Below the pieces are notes generated by a model, which saw nothing but the letters and a program-made list of their open reading frames with translations, was not told the DNA's origin and did not search any database. Of a stretch of 64,000 nt of DNA, positions 8,413-16,539 are shown piece after piece. Source of the stretch: an uncultured Clostridia bacterium (GTDB taxonomy: Bacteria; Bacillota; Clostridia; Oscillospirales; Acutalibacteraceae); assembly GCA_945787805.1 (NCBI GenBank), contig CALZID010000001.1:308946-372945 (forward strand), written 5' to 3'. Numbering within the stretch: position 1 is the stretch's first letter; the number at the start of each line of letters is the position of its first letter. A program made the position numbers and the translations under genes.

Positions 8413-9360
8413 ATGGAAATTTTAAAACTAAATCCCGTGTTTAAAGATTATATTTGGGGCGGTACAAAGCTTCGTGACGATTACGGCTTTAAATCAAGTC
8501 TTGAAAAGCTCGCTGAAGGTTGGATGCTTTCTTGTCATAAAGACGGAGAAAACGCCGTATTAAACGGTGAATTCAAAAACAAAACCCTTAGCTTGGTTGT
8601 AAAAGAAAACCCCGAATTTTTAGGTGAAAACGGGAAAAAATATGAGTATTTTCCAATCTTAATAAAGCTAATAGATGCAAAAAACGATTTGTCGGTGCAA
8701 GTGCACCCTGACAATGAGTATGCCATGAGAGTTGAAAAGGAATACGGTAAAACAGAGTGTTGGTATATTCTTGACTGCGATGAAGATGCAGAGCTTATCT
8801 ATGGCTTTAACCGTAATCTTTCAAGTGATGAATTCAGAAAAGCTATTGAAGAAAATACATTTATGGATGCGGTGAACAAAGTAAAAGTTAAAAAAGGTGA
8901 TTTGTTCTTCATAGAAGCAGGTACTCTTCACGCAATCGGTAAAGGTATTCTTTTAGCGGAAATTCAACAGAATTCCAATACCACATATAGGGTATATGAT
9001 TACGGACGACTTGGCGCAGACGGTAAACCGAGAGAATTACATACCGAAAAAGCCGTTGATGTAACCGTTTGCACTCCGCCGACAAGGGATACAAATCCCG
9101 AAGGTGAACTTATTACGGGTAACGGCTATTCCGAACAATTACTTACGAAATGCGACTTATTTAATGTAAAAAAGATTTCTGTGACAAATGAATATTCGGA
9201 TGTTGCAGACGAAAAATCATTTGTTTCTGTTCTGATTACTGACGGCAACGGTACAATTGATGATACGGAAATTAAAAAAGGAGACAGTCTTTTTATTCCC
9301 GCAAATTACGGTGAATTCAAAATTTGCGGCAATATTGAGGGAATAATAACAAGAGTATAA
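8413..9360 (+). CDS. manA: Mannose-6-phosphate isomerase, class I
   Basis: It interconverts mannose 6-phosphate and fructose 6-phosphate. The protein is 315 aa, the short Bacillus ManA/Pmi type. The N-terminal LKLNPVFKDYIWGGTKLRDDYG, the zinc-site LSVQVHPDNEYAM and the later EIQQNSNTTYRVYDYGR are diagnostic. AAGGAG precedes the ATG. The stop overlaps the start of the following MFS gene (ATGA-type overlap), so the permease is translationally coupled. This suggests that the permease brings in a mannose-like sugar, although import without phosphorylation would need a kinase not found here. Confidence 0.96.
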   Translation: MEILKLNPVFKDYIWGGTKLRDDYGFKSSLEKLAEGWMLSCHKDGENAVLNGEFKNKTLSLVVKENPEFLGENGKKYEYFPILIKLIDAKNDLSVQVHPDNEYAMRVEKEYGKTECWYILDCDEDAELIYGFNRNLSSDEFRKAIEENTFMDAVNKVKVKKGDLFFIEAGTLHAIGKGILLAEIQQNSNTTYRVYDYGRLGADGKPRELHTEKAVDVTVCTPPTRDTNPEGELITGNGYSEQLLTKCDLFNVKKISVTNEYSDVADEKSFVSVLITDGNGTIDDTEIKKGDSLFIPANYGEFKICGNIEGIITRV

Positions 9361-10589
9361 TGAAAAAAAGAACTTTTAACGGCACAAAAATTGCATGTTA
9401 TACCGGCTATATTGTACAAGGTATAATAAATAACATTGCTCCCCTGTTGTTTGTGATTTTCAGTGATAAATTTAATATAACACTGGCAAAATTATCACTT
9501 TTAATCACAATAAATTTTGCAACTCAATTCATTGTTGATACTTTATCAATAAAGTTTGTTGATAAAATCGGGTACAAGCCGCTTGCGGTTGTCTCTCAAA
9601 GTATTGCTTTTTTAGGTCTTGTATGTTTGGGAATTTTACCCTATGTTATGGCAAATTCTTACATTGGCATTGTGATTTCTATTGTACTTTCCGCAATAGG
9701 CAGCGGTATAACGGAGGTTATTATCAGCCCCATTGTAGAGTCAATTCCCGGTGAAAAGAAAACTGCGGAAATGAGTCTTTTGCACTCGTTTTATTGCTGG
9801 GGACAGGTAATAGTTGTATTCTTAACAACAATGCTCATAAAACTTCTCGGCAGTGATTTGTGGTATGTTACGCCGATTTTATGGTCAGTAATACCGCTTG
9901 TCAACTCAATTAACTTTATAAGTGTACCTATAAAACCGAATTTAACCGTTGAAGAAAAAACTCCCTTTTTTAAAATGCTGTTTTCAAAGCAATTTATTTT
10001 GTTGATGGTGATTATGGTTTGTTCAGGTGCTTCAGAAATCGGAATGTCGCAATGGTCTTCATATTTTGCCGAAGCGGGATTAAAAGTGTCAAAGCTGACG
10101 GGCGACTTATTGGGACCCTGCCTTTTTGCAATACTTATGGGTACCGGCAGAATGATATTCGGATTTGTCGGTGAAAAAATAGACCTAAAAACTGCGTTAA
10201 GCGTCTCAAGCTTGCTTTGCGCCGCTTGCTATTTGGGAACTTGTTTTATAAAAAGTCCCGTTTTGTCGCTTCTGACCTGTGCTTTAACAGGTATCAGTGT
10301 CAGTATTATGTGGCCGGCAACTTTAAGTCTTTCTGCAAGACTTTTTCCAAAAGGCGGCGGCTCAATGTACAGTGTACTTGCGCTTTCGGGTGACACCGGC
10401 TGCACACTGGGTCCCTGGTTTATCAGTTTTATGTCTATAAAACTCTCTGCCGATTTAGTATCGGGGGAATCAATAAAAATCGGCCTTGGCTTCGGCGCAT
10501 TATTCCCCCTTCTTATGCTTATAGCAATATCAATGCTTACTATATCAAAAAAAGCTATTGACAAATCAAATAACAGTGATATAATCTAA
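9360..10589 (+). CDS. MFS transporter (predicted sugar permease)
   Basis: This 409-residue membrane protein has about 12 hydrophobic helices, with the major-facilitator loop pattern between TM2 and TM3 (FVDKIGYKPL) and a mid-protein charged loop. The sequence resembles fucose-permease-like sugar symporters in its overall pattern. Residues such as SPIVESIPGEKKTAEMSLLH in the first half support MFS membership, but no substrate motif is recognisable. The start overlaps the manA stop, and no separate ribosome-binding site is needed. A promoter for the next transcript lies within its last codons. Specificity is inferred only from its neighbour. Confidence 0.8.
   Translation: MKKRTFNGTKIACYTGYIVQGIINNIAPLLFVIFSDKFNITLAKLSLLITINFATQFIVDTLSIKFVDKIGYKPLAVVSQSIAFLGLVCLGILPYVMANSYIGIVISIVLSAIGSGITEVIISPIVESIPGEKKTAEMSLLHSFYCWGQVIVVFLTTMLIKLLGSDLWYVTPILWSVIPLVNSINFISVPIKPNLTVEEKTPFFKMLFSKQFILLMVIMVCSGASEIGMSQWSSYFAEAGLKVSKLTGDLLGPCLFAILMGTGRMIFGFVGEKIDLKTALSVSSLLCAACYLGTCFIKSPVLSLLTCALTGISVSIMWPATLSLSARLFPKGGGSMYSVLALSGDTGCTLGPWFISFMSIKLSADLVSGESIKIGLGFGALFPLLMLIAISMLTISKKAIDKSNNSDII
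10558..10585 (+). promoter_or_regulatory. SigA-type promoter of the ribU riboswitch transcript
   Basis: TTGACA, 16 bases, TATAAT. It is embedded in the last codons of the MFS gene and lies just ahead of the FMN riboswitch. Confidence 0.75.
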
Positions 10590-10609
10590 TCAAAATTAAA
10601 TATTAGTTG

Positions 10610-10715
10610 TCTTCAGGGCGGAGTGCAATTCTCCACCGGTGGTTAAAGTCCACGAGCTGATGCTGAACAGGTGTGATTCCTGTACCGACGGTTATAGTCC
10701 GGATGAAAGAAGATG
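10610..10715 (+). promoter_or_regulatory. FMN riboswitch (RFN element)
   Basis: The conserved blocks CTTCAGGGCGGAGTGCAATT, CCACCGGTGG, GTCCACGAGC, GATTCCTGTACCGACGG and AGTCCGGATGAAAGAAGATG occur in RFN order. FMN binding should favour the downstream terminator and shut off riboflavin uptake. Confidence 0.97.
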
Positions 10716-10738
10716 CAACAATTTTTTCTGTTACATTT

Positions 10739-10764
10739 GCCCTGCATTTTATGCGGGGCTTTTT
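10739..10764 (+). terminator. Riboswitch expression-platform terminator before ribU
   Basis: Nine-base stem GCCCTGCAT/ATGCGGGGC with a TTT loop and TTTTT after it. It sits between the FMN aptamer and ribU. Confidence 0.92.
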
Positions 10765-10801
10765 CTGTTTGACAACTAATCAATATGAAAGGATGATTTT
10801 T

Positions 10802-11395
10802 ATGTCAAACAAAAAGAACAAAAAAGTATTCGGAATTACACTCACTGCGGTTATGACTGCAATTTCTTCAATTATTTATATGGTGTTTCCCGAAATCAAC
10901 ATTATCCCCGGAGTCAGTTATATGAAAATTGACTTTTCAGATTTTCCCGCTATTCTGACAGGCTTGGTTTTCGGTCCGGTTCAAGGTATTCTTGTTGAAG
11001 TTGTAAAGAATATTATTCACCTTACAAAAACAACTACTATGGGTATCGGTGAAATTATGAATGTTATTATGGGTTCTGCTATTATTCTCTCAATGTATTT
11101 TTTCACAAAGATTTTTGCAAAAGTATTCAAAGAGAAAAAGTTTTCTGCTAAAACATACATAATTTCTTCTGTAATCACTGTTGTTATTACAATTATCACC
11201 GGTTGGCTTGCAAATATGATTTTTACTCCCATTTTCTTCAAGCTTATGGGTATTCCGCTTGTTGCCGAGTCATATTGGGCAGGCGTTTGGGGTTCGACTG
11301 CACTCAATACAGTAAAAGGTGCATTTAATGTATTACCGTTCTATCCCATTTATTTCAGCGTGGAAAAAGCCGCAAAAAAATATATTTTACAATAA
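10802..11395 (+). CDS. ribU: Riboflavin ECF transporter S component
   Basis: This is a small integral membrane protein (197 aa, five or six hydrophobic segments) that binds riboflavin and works with a shared ECF energising module encoded elsewhere. The S-component character shows in AVMTAISSIIYMVFPEIN at the start, the DFSDFPAILTGLVFGPVQG segment typical of RibU/ThiT-like folds, and VKNIIHLTKTTTMGIGEIMN. The riboflavin call is secured by the FMN riboswitch directly upstream. An upstream in-frame start at 10673 would lie inside the aptamer. The ATG at 10802, with AAAGGATG ahead of it, is the real start. Confidence 0.94.
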   Translation: MSNKKNKKVFGITLTAVMTAISSIIYMVFPEINIIPGVSYMKIDFSDFPAILTGLVFGPVQGILVEVVKNIIHLTKTTTMGIGEIMNVIMGSAIILSMYFFTKIFAKVFKEKKFSAKTYIISSVITVVITIITGWLANMIFTPIFFKLMGIPLVAESYWAGVWGSTALNTVKGAFNVLPFYPIYFSVEKAAKKYILQ

Positions 11396-11402
11396 TATCC
11401 GG

Positions 11403-11430
11403 TTGACAATACGGAAAAATGTGATAAAAT
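11403..11430 (+). promoter_or_regulatory. SigA-type promoter of metK
   Basis: TTGACA, 16 bases, TAAAAT. It begins 7 bases after the ribU stop and leads into the SAM riboswitch. Confidence 0.75.
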
Positions 11431-11448
11431 GTAGTTAACTGAATATTT

Positions 11449-11544
11449 CCCTTATGCAGAGTGGTGGAGGGACCGGCCCTGTGAAACCCGGCAACCTGCT
11501 TTAGTGCAAGGTGCTAATTCCTGCGGATTTTCCGAGATATAAGG
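11449..11544 (+). promoter_or_regulatory. SAM-I riboswitch (S box)
   Basis: The P1 arms are CCCTTAT and ATAAGG. Between them are AGAGTGGTGGAGGGACCGGC, CCTGTGAAACCCGGCAACC and AAGGTGCTAATTCCTGCGG, the S-box consensus blocks. High SAM should stop metK expression. Confidence 0.98.
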
Positions 11545-11557
11545 TTGACTTTACAAG

Positions 11558-11584
11558 GCACCCTTATGGGTGCTTATTTTTTTG
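11558..11584 (+). terminator. SAM riboswitch terminator before metK
   Basis: GCACCC, a TTAT loop, GGGTGC, then a T-rich run. It ends 15 bases before the metK start. Confidence 0.9.
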
Positions 11585-11598
11585 AAGGAGATGCTGAT

Positions 11599-12786
11599 AT
11601 GGCAAAATATTTATTTACATCCGAATCGGTTACAGAAGGACATCCCGATAAAATCTGTGACAAAATTTCCGACGCAGTACTTGACGCAATGTTAGAACAG
11701 GACCCAATGTCAAGAGTTGCTTGTGAAACAACAGTTACAACAGGACAAGTTCTTGTTATGGGTGAAATCACATCAAAAGCTCAAGTTAATATTCCCGAAA
11801 TAGTCAGAAATACTATTCTTGAAATCGGATATGACGACAGCGAAAAAGGCTTTGACGGCAATACATGTGCCGTACTTGTGGCACTTGACAAGCAATCGGC
11901 CGACATTGCTCTCGGTGTTGATAATTCAATGGAAATCAAAGACGGTAACGATGATTATTACAATCTTAACGGCGCAGGCGACCAAGGTATGATGTTCGGC
12001 TTTGCCTGTGACGAAACGCCCGAGCTTATGCCAATGCCGATTTCACTTGCAAATAAACTCTCTGTACAACTTACAAAAGTTAGAAAAGACGGCACTCTCG
12101 CCTATCTTCGTGCAGACGGTAAAACTCAGGTTACAGTTGAATACGACGATGACAGAAACCCTGTCAGAGTCGATGCCATTGTTGTTTCTTCGCAGCACAG
12201 TGCAGATGTTGAGCTTGCACAAATTCGTGAAGATATTAAAAAATATGTAATCGCACCGATAATTCCGTCAAATCTTATTGATGAAAACACAAAGATTTTT
12301 GTCAATCCGACAGGCAGATTTGTAATCGGCGGTCCTATGGGCGACTCAGGTCTTACAGGCAGAAAAATAATTGTTGATACCTACGGCGGTTATTCCCGTC
12401 ACGGCGGCGGTGCATTCTCGGGCAAGGACCCCACAAAAGTTGACCGTTCAGCCGCATATGCCGCAAGATATGTTGCAAAAAATATTGTTGCTGCAGGTCT
12501 TGCAAAAAAATGTGAAATTCAGTTAGCGTATGCCATCGGTGTTGCAAAGCCCGTTTCGGTAATGGTTGACACATTCGGCACAGGCATCTTAAAAGACTCG
12601 GAGCTCGGCGATATCGTCAATGAAGTCTTTGACCTTCGACCTGCCGCTATTATTGACACGCTAAAGCTTCGCAAGCCTATTTACAAGCAGCTTGCCGCAT
12701 ACGGTCATGTGGGCAGAACCGATTGTGATGTTATGTGGGAAAAAACCGATAAAGTTGAAATTTTAAAACAAAAAGCAAAAATTTAA
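11599..12786 (+). CDS. metK: S-adenosylmethionine synthetase
   Basis: It forms SAM from methionine and ATP. The protein is 395 aa, the standard length. It begins [20 protein letters not shown], with the ATP-site hexapeptide GAGDQG (in [15 protein letters not shown]) and the P-loop-like [16 protein letters not shown] both intact. A longer in-frame start at 11545 falls within the riboswitch terminator. GAAGGAG before the ATG at 11599 fixes the true start. It is controlled by the SAM-I riboswitch just upstream, a feedback loop on its own product. Confidence 0.99.
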   Translation: MAKYLFTSESVTEGHPDKICDKISDAVLDAMLEQDPMSRVACETTVTTGQVLVMGEITSKAQVNIPEIVRNTILEIGYDDSEKGFDGNTCAVLVALDKQSADIALGVDNSMEIKDGNDDYYNLNGAGDQGMMFGFACDETPELMPMPISLANKLSVQLTKVRKDGTLAYLRADGKTQVTVEYDDDRNPVRVDAIVVSSQHSADVELAQIREDIKKYVIAPIIPSNLIDENTKIFVNPTGRFVIGGPMGDSGLTGRKIIVDTYGGYSRHGGGAFSGKDPTKVDRSAAYAARYVAKNIVAAGLAKKCEIQLAYAIGVAKPVSVMVDTFGTGILKDSELGDIVNEVFDLRPAAIIDTLKLRKPIYKQLAAYGHVGRTDCDVMWEKTDKVEILKQKAKI

Positions 12787-12790
12787 TTTT

Positions 12791-12820
12791 TTGAATAAAG
12801 CATATATTTTTACTTATAAT
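12791..12820 (+). promoter_or_regulatory. SigA-type promoter of the DUF378 gene
   Basis: TTGAAT, 18 bases, TATAAT, about 40 bases before the DUF378 start. Confidence 0.6.
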
Positions 12821-12861
12821 AATCGTGCAAGAATAACAAACGATATTTTTAAGGAGTGAAT

Positions 12862-13077
12862 ATGATGCTTGACAGAATTTCTTTAATTCTTGTTATAATC
12901 GGTGCTATTAACTGGGGTGCAATCGGGTTATTTCAATTTGATATTGTAGCATGGCTCTTTGGCGGTCAGGGCGCAATTATCAGCCGAATAATATACACAG
13001 TTGTCGCATTAGCCGGAATTTGGTGTTTGTCACTTTTATTCCGAAATAACGATGTTCTTGCTTCTGACGAAGCATAA
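12862..13077 (+). CDS. DUF378 (YuzA-like) small membrane protein
   Basis: This is a 71-residue protein with two hydrophobic helices. It carries the DUF378 pattern: LDRISLILVIIGAINWGAIG, then FDIVAWLFGG, then IIYTVVALAGIWCL. Function is unknown for the whole family. An in-frame GTG at 12856 overlaps AAGGAG. The ATG at 12862 (or the next one, at 12865) has proper spacing and is used. The 3' end is directly followed by the structured repeat, and the stop codon lies within the 11-base sequence duplicated at the far side of that repeat. Confidence 0.85.
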   Translation: MMLDRISLILVIIGAINWGAIGLFQFDIVAWLFGGQGAIISRIIYTVVALAGIWCLSLLFRNNDVLASDEA

Positions 13078-13081
13078 AACA
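13071..13081 (+). repeat. Left copy of 11-bp direct repeat (possible target-site duplication)
   Basis: AGCATAAAACA here matches 13240-13250 exactly, and the 158-bp structured repeat lies exactly between the two. Removing the element and one copy restores a plausible sequence running from the DUF378 stop codon into AT-rich spacer. Confidence 0.6.
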
Positions 13082-13124
13082 ACAGGGGCTGTAAAAAAAC
13101 GGAAGTTTTTTTACAGCCCCTGTT
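13081..13124 (+). terminator. Terminator-like hairpin at the 5' end of repeat copy 1
   Basis: Perfect 20-base arms with a GGAA loop. Because each arm contains an A7 or T7 run, it could end transcripts from either strand. It follows the DUF378 stop by 3 bases and is part of the repeat unit. Confidence 0.8.
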
Positions 13125-13239
13125 TGGGGGTTAGGAAAAAATGCGTAGAATGGACAAACTGAGCGATAACAAGGCTTTTGCCTTGTTATCGGTTACCCGA
13201 CGGCGTACAAAGGTACGCCGAGCGGCGAAGTTTGTTCAT
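13082..13239 (+). repeat. Structured dispersed repeat, copy 1 (MITE-like, unclassified)
   Basis: Bases 13126-13235 match 63891-64000 with only four differences in 110. The element has four parts. First is a 5' terminator-like hairpin (13081-13100 against 13105-13124). Second is an outer stem ATGGACAAACT (13150-13160) with AGTTTGTTCAT (13229-13239), including one G-U pair. Inside that are hairpin A (13164-13175 with 13180-13191, TTTT loop) and hairpin B, CGGCGTAC with GTACGCCG around an AAAG loop (13201-13220). The outer stem encloses both hairpins, giving a three-way junction. The right edge of the outer stem coincides with the start of the flanking 11-bp direct repeat. No protein is encoded convincingly. 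The family is not one I recognise. Confidence 0.85.
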
Positions 13240-13250
13240 AGCATAAAACA
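13240..13250 (+). repeat. Right copy of 11-bp direct repeat (possible target-site duplication)
   Basis: Second AGCATAAAACA, immediately after the outer stem of the structured repeat ends at 13239. It is identical to 13071-13081. Confidence 0.6.
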
Positions 13251-13310
13251 TTATTTTTTCTGTTTTGTTTTTTATTACTCTTATGCGATTAAATATTGTT
13301 TTGGGGTATT

Positions 13311-13335
13311 AAAAAACCTTTATATATTGGGTTTT
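13311..13335 (-). terminator. Weak terminator candidate after rqcH
   Basis: On the minus strand AAAACC pairs with GGTTTT and is followed by further T. The stem is only six bases, and it lies about 30 bases past the rqcH stop. Confidence 0.35.
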
Positions 13336-13364
13336 ATGCGGTCTACACTTTTTTTACAATCCCC

Positions 13365-15116
13365 TTATTTTATGCAAAGTTTTTCAATTAGTTCCTTTTT
13401 CGGTGTTACATAAATTGTGTTATATGTGTTATAAATTACTTTGCCGGGCTTTGCGCCAAAAGGCTTTTTGACATTTTTAATCAAAGTGTAGTCAACTGCT
13501 GCCGACGATGAATTTTTGCATTTACTGTAATATGCAGCGATACAAGCGGCTTCATAGATTGCCGTTTCGGTAATTTCTTTTTTGTCGGCAACAATAACGG
13601 TGTGTGAGCCTGTATACTTTTGAATATGCAGCCACATATCATAATTCTTAGCGGTTTTCAGAGTCAATATATCGTTTTGAATATTGTTTCTGCCGACGAG
13701 AATTTTAAATCCGTCACTTGAACAAAACTCCAAGGGCGGTAAAGGTTTTTCTTTTTTATTCTTATTCCCCTTTTTGTGCTTTATATATCCGCTTTGCTCT
13801 AATTCTTCACGAATTTCTGCAATTTCTCGTTCCGACTCGGCACGGGACAGATTATCCAACACAGAATCAAGATATGATAGCTCTTGCTCACCTTCTTCAA
13901 TAAGGCTATGCAGCATTTTTTCGGCATTAACTGCTTTTTTATATTCTTTAAAATACTTTTGAGCGTTTTGCAAAGGGGTTAATGCGGGATTTGCCGGTAT
14001 TTCTATGATATTGTTATTATCATAATAATTCTCTAATTTATAAACAGTTGCTTTTTCATTTAATCTGTATTGATTGGCTGTAATCAATTCGGCAAAAATT
14101 CTTATTTCTTCACGGTTTTCGCTTTTTTGAAGTTCTAATTGTCTGTTATTGATTTTTCTTGATGTTCTTTCAATAGCACTGTTAAGCAGTTTAAATAAGT
14201 CTGCGGCTTTTCTTTTTGTGCGATTGATTTTATCTTTTTCAAAATAGAAGTCATCAAGTAATTCCGATATTGATTCATAATACTTTTTTTCTGCTGAATT
14301 TCCGTATTGACGGATGTCGGTAAAAGAAAAATCAAAGGGTATTCCGTCAACCGAATTCAGTATCACAAGCTCTTTGTTATCAATAATATCGGACTTAATT
14401 GTTTCAATTTCATTTATTAAACGCTCTTTTTCTATCTCAAGAAGCAAACCGACTTGTTTATCGTCAAACACAGTTCGATATGCAATTTCCCTGCCGACAA
14501 TCGGTGAAAAGCCCTCAACAGTTTCTAAAACGGCTTTTGAAAGTAATTTTTCAGGCAATTCAAGAATCTTTTTAACAATATTTTCGGCACTGTCAATATA
14601 AATGTCGCACTTGTTCTGCATTGGCGGTAATTCATATTTAAGCCCAGGCAAGATTTCACGGACAGACGATTTTTCTTCGTCTACCCTTTTTACGGCATCA
14701 ATAATTTTGTAATCTGCGTCACAAAAAATAATATTACTTCGTTGCCCCATAATCTCACAGATTACATAGTATTTGGTTTTGTCACCGATTTCAGTTGTAC
14801 CGTCAAATTCAAAAATTATAATTCTGTCGTTTTTTATTTGCTTAATGCTCACAAGTGTTGCACCGCAAAGCCTTTTACGGAGAAGCATACAAAGCATCGG
14901 CGGAGTTTTAGGGTTTTCAAGATTATATCTTGTTAAATGCACACGGGGGCTTTGTCCGTCACATGACATATAGAGTCTGTAACCGCCGTTTCGGGTACGC
15001 AAAATAAACACCAATTCATTTCGTGTAGGTTGGTGTACTTTTTCAATTTTTGAGCCTAAAATATACTTTTCAAGCTCTTTTTTTACAAGACCGAGTGTAA
15101 TTCCGTCAAGTGCCAT
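13365..15116 (-). CDS. rqcH: NFACT-family protein RqcH (Rqc2 homologue)
   Basis: This 583-residue protein acts in ribosome-associated quality control. It binds obstructed 50S-peptidyl-tRNA complexes and directs C-terminal alanine tailing; older annotations call it fibronectin-binding protein FbpA. It has an NFACT-N domain beginning MALDGITLGLVKKELE, a long charged coiled-coil region (about residues 280-440) and a C-terminal NFACT-R domain with GFKILVGRNNIQNDILTLK and the DMWLHIQ motif. AGAGG precedes the ATG. It follows the Nif3-like gene by 9 bases. The 3' end points toward the structured repeat on the opposite strand. Confidence 0.94.
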   Translation of the reverse strand: MALDGITLGLVKKELEKYILGSKIEKVHQPTRNELVFILRTRNGGYRLYMSCDGQSPRVHLTRYNLENPKTPPMLCMLLRKRLCGATLVSIKQIKNDRIIIFEFDGTTEIGDKTKYYVICEIMGQRSNIIFCDADYKIIDAVKRVDEEKSSVREILPGLKYELPPMQNKCDIYIDSAENIVKKILELPEKLLSKAVLETVEGFSPIVGREIAYRTVFDDKQVGLLLEIEKERLINEIETIKSDIIDNKELVILNSVDGIPFDFSFTDIRQYGNSAEKKYYESISELLDDFYFEKDKINRTKRKAADLFKLLNSAIERTSRKINNRQLELQKSENREEIRIFAELITANQYRLNEKATVYKLENYYDNNNIIEIPANPALTPLQNAQKYFKEYKKAVNAEKMLHSLIEEGEQELSYLDSVLDNLSRAESEREIAEIREELEQSGYIKHKKGNKNKKEKPLPPLEFCSSDGFKILVGRNNIQNDILTLKTAKNYDMWLHIQKYTGSHTVIVADKKEITETAIYEAACIAAYYSKCKNSSSAAVDYTLIKNVKKPFGAKPGKVIYNTYNTIYVTPKKELIEKLCIK

Positions 15117-15125
15117 AAAAACCTC

Positions 15126-15869
15126 TTACACAGTGATTACAGGCGATTTCTGCACTGCCAAAGCGCAGGGAACGCCAAAAATCATTTCTATCTTATTCAT
15201 CAAGGGCGCCATTGCCGGATTTTCTGTTTCAAAATGACCTGCGGCAATTAAAACAATGCCCATTTCATCAGCGTCAAGGAATTTGTGGTGAGATGCGTCG
15301 CCTGTTAAAAATGCGTCACAGCCCAAATCCCCTGCAAGTTCAAGATAATCGCAACCCGAACCGCCGCATACGCCGACTTTTTTAATTTCTTTATTTATAT
15401 GATTATATCTGATTGTACTTCCCAATACGCTTTTAATGTGATTTACAAAGGAATTCAGCGACATTGGTGTTTCGTACTCGGCAACATTGATATGTGCGTC
15501 ATCAGTTTTCTTAAAATCATTCAGCCCGACGGCGCGGCAAAGCACATCATTTATTCCGTAATGGGCTTTATCATAATTTGTATGCGCCGAAATTACATTA
15601 ATTTCATTTTTTACAGCCTCATACAAAGGACTGCCTTTCACTATATTTGAAACAGGCTTAAAAATCAAAGGATGATGGGAAACAATCAAATTTGCGCCCA
15701 TATTTTTTGCCTGTAAAATCACATCTTTTGTAATGTCAAGAGCAAAAAGTATTCTTGACACCTCTGCATTTTCATCACCGGCAAGAAGTCCCGAATTATC
15801 CCATTCTTCTTGCGTACTAAAAGGCGCAATCAAGTCAATATAGTCATAAATATCTTTTACTTTAGGCAT
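15126..15869 (-). CDS. Nif3-like dinuclear metal centre protein (YqfO type)
   Basis: This 247-residue member of the Nif3/DUF34 family forms hexameric rings with a two-metal site. Metal-binding motifs are visible: ISHTN-type His residues in LIVSHHPLIFKP (near residue 63), SAHTNYDKAHYGIND and the C-terminal AAGHFETENPAM. The biochemical role is uncertain; GTP cyclohydrolase I-like and other activities have been proposed for relatives. It lacks the central PII/CutA-like insertion of Bacillus YqfO, consistent with its shorter length. It overlaps the end of trmK by 13 bases, a pairing very common in Firmicutes. Confidence 0.93.
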   Translation of the reverse strand: MPKVKDIYDYIDLIAPFSTQEEWDNSGLLAGDENAEVSRILFALDITKDVILQAKNMGANLIVSHHPLIFKPVSNIVKGSPLYEAVKNEINVISAHTNYDKAHYGINDVLCRAVGLNDFKKTDDAHINVAEYETPMSLNSFVNHIKSVLGSTIRYNHINKEIKKVGVCGGSGCDYLELAGDLGCDAFLTGDASHHKFLDADEMGIVLIAAGHFETENPAMAPLMNKIEMIFGVPCALAVQKSPVITV

Positions 15870-16525
15870 TTTTTCAACTCCTTAACAATTTTTTCAAGAC
15901 TGTCGCACTCTTTATTTGAGTTTTTTAATGCGCAATACTTTTTATAATATTTGTAATAAATTTTATGTAGATATTCTTTTGACGGCTCATCTTCATTTTG
16001 AGGCAATCTGCCCACAATCAAGTCAAGTTGCGTATATGCCGTAAAATCTTCATAATAATATGCGCTCAAAACTATGTAAAGTTTGTTGCCGTCTTTTGCA
16101 ACAATTTCTTTATCAATTATAAATCCGTTATCAAACAGAGTTTTCCGCACATCTTCAATATGAGTCATCGGTTGCAAAATCAGGTGAATATCCGGATTTT
16201 TTAGCCATTTGGTTTCGTTAATAAACTGAGAAATGAGAAGTCCGCCCATACCCGCAACGGCAATTTCATCTGCTTCATTTTCATTGAAATTTTTGAGCCC
16301 GTCGGAAAGCCGAAGCTCTATTTTGTCGGAGTATCCGTATAACTCAACAGTTGCTTTTGCATTTTCAAGGGGGCCCACACGCAAATCAGCGGCAATAGCT
16401 CTATTTATAATACCCCTTTCAACAAGATACACGGGCAAATATGCGTGGTCCGTTCCGATATCTGCAAAACTCTTATCCTTTCTGACAAGATTTGCAATCG
16501 CCATAAGCCTGCTGTCAAGCTTCAC
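15857..16525 (-). CDS. trmK: tRNA (adenine(22)-N1)-methyltransferase
   Basis: This SAM-dependent enzyme makes m1A22 in bacterial tRNA. It is about 222 aa. The SAM-binding motif reads ADIGTDHAYLPVYLVERG (near residues 20-40), and AVAGMGGLLI corresponds to the NPP-like catalytic region of the family. The ORF extends to a GTG at 16534, but that codon overlaps the AGAGG ribosome-binding site. The GTG at 16525, 8 bases downstream of it, is preferred. It is separated from the upstream DUF1858 gene by a terminator and is coupled to the Nif3-like gene. Confidence 0.93.
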   Translation of the reverse strand: MKLDSRLMAIANLVRKDKSFADIGTDHAYLPVYLVERGIINRAIAADLRVGPLENAKATVELYGYSDKIELRLSDGLKNFNENEADEIAVAGMGGLLISQFINETKWLKNPDIHLILQPMTHIEDVRKTLFDNGFIIDKEIVAKDGNKLYIVLSAYYYEDFTAYTQLDLIVGRLPQNEDEPSKEYLHKIYYKYYKKYCALKNSNKECDSLEKIVKELKKCLK

Positions 16526-16539
16526 AATACTCACCTCTT

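Noticed and set aside
13141-13413. 90-codon ORF across the structured repeat (begins MRRMDKLSDNKAF)
   Set aside because: It reads through hairpins A and B, has no ribosome-binding site and degenerates into AT-rich hydrophobic codons; the 3' end overlaps rqcH. The RNA/DNA structure explains the conservation better.
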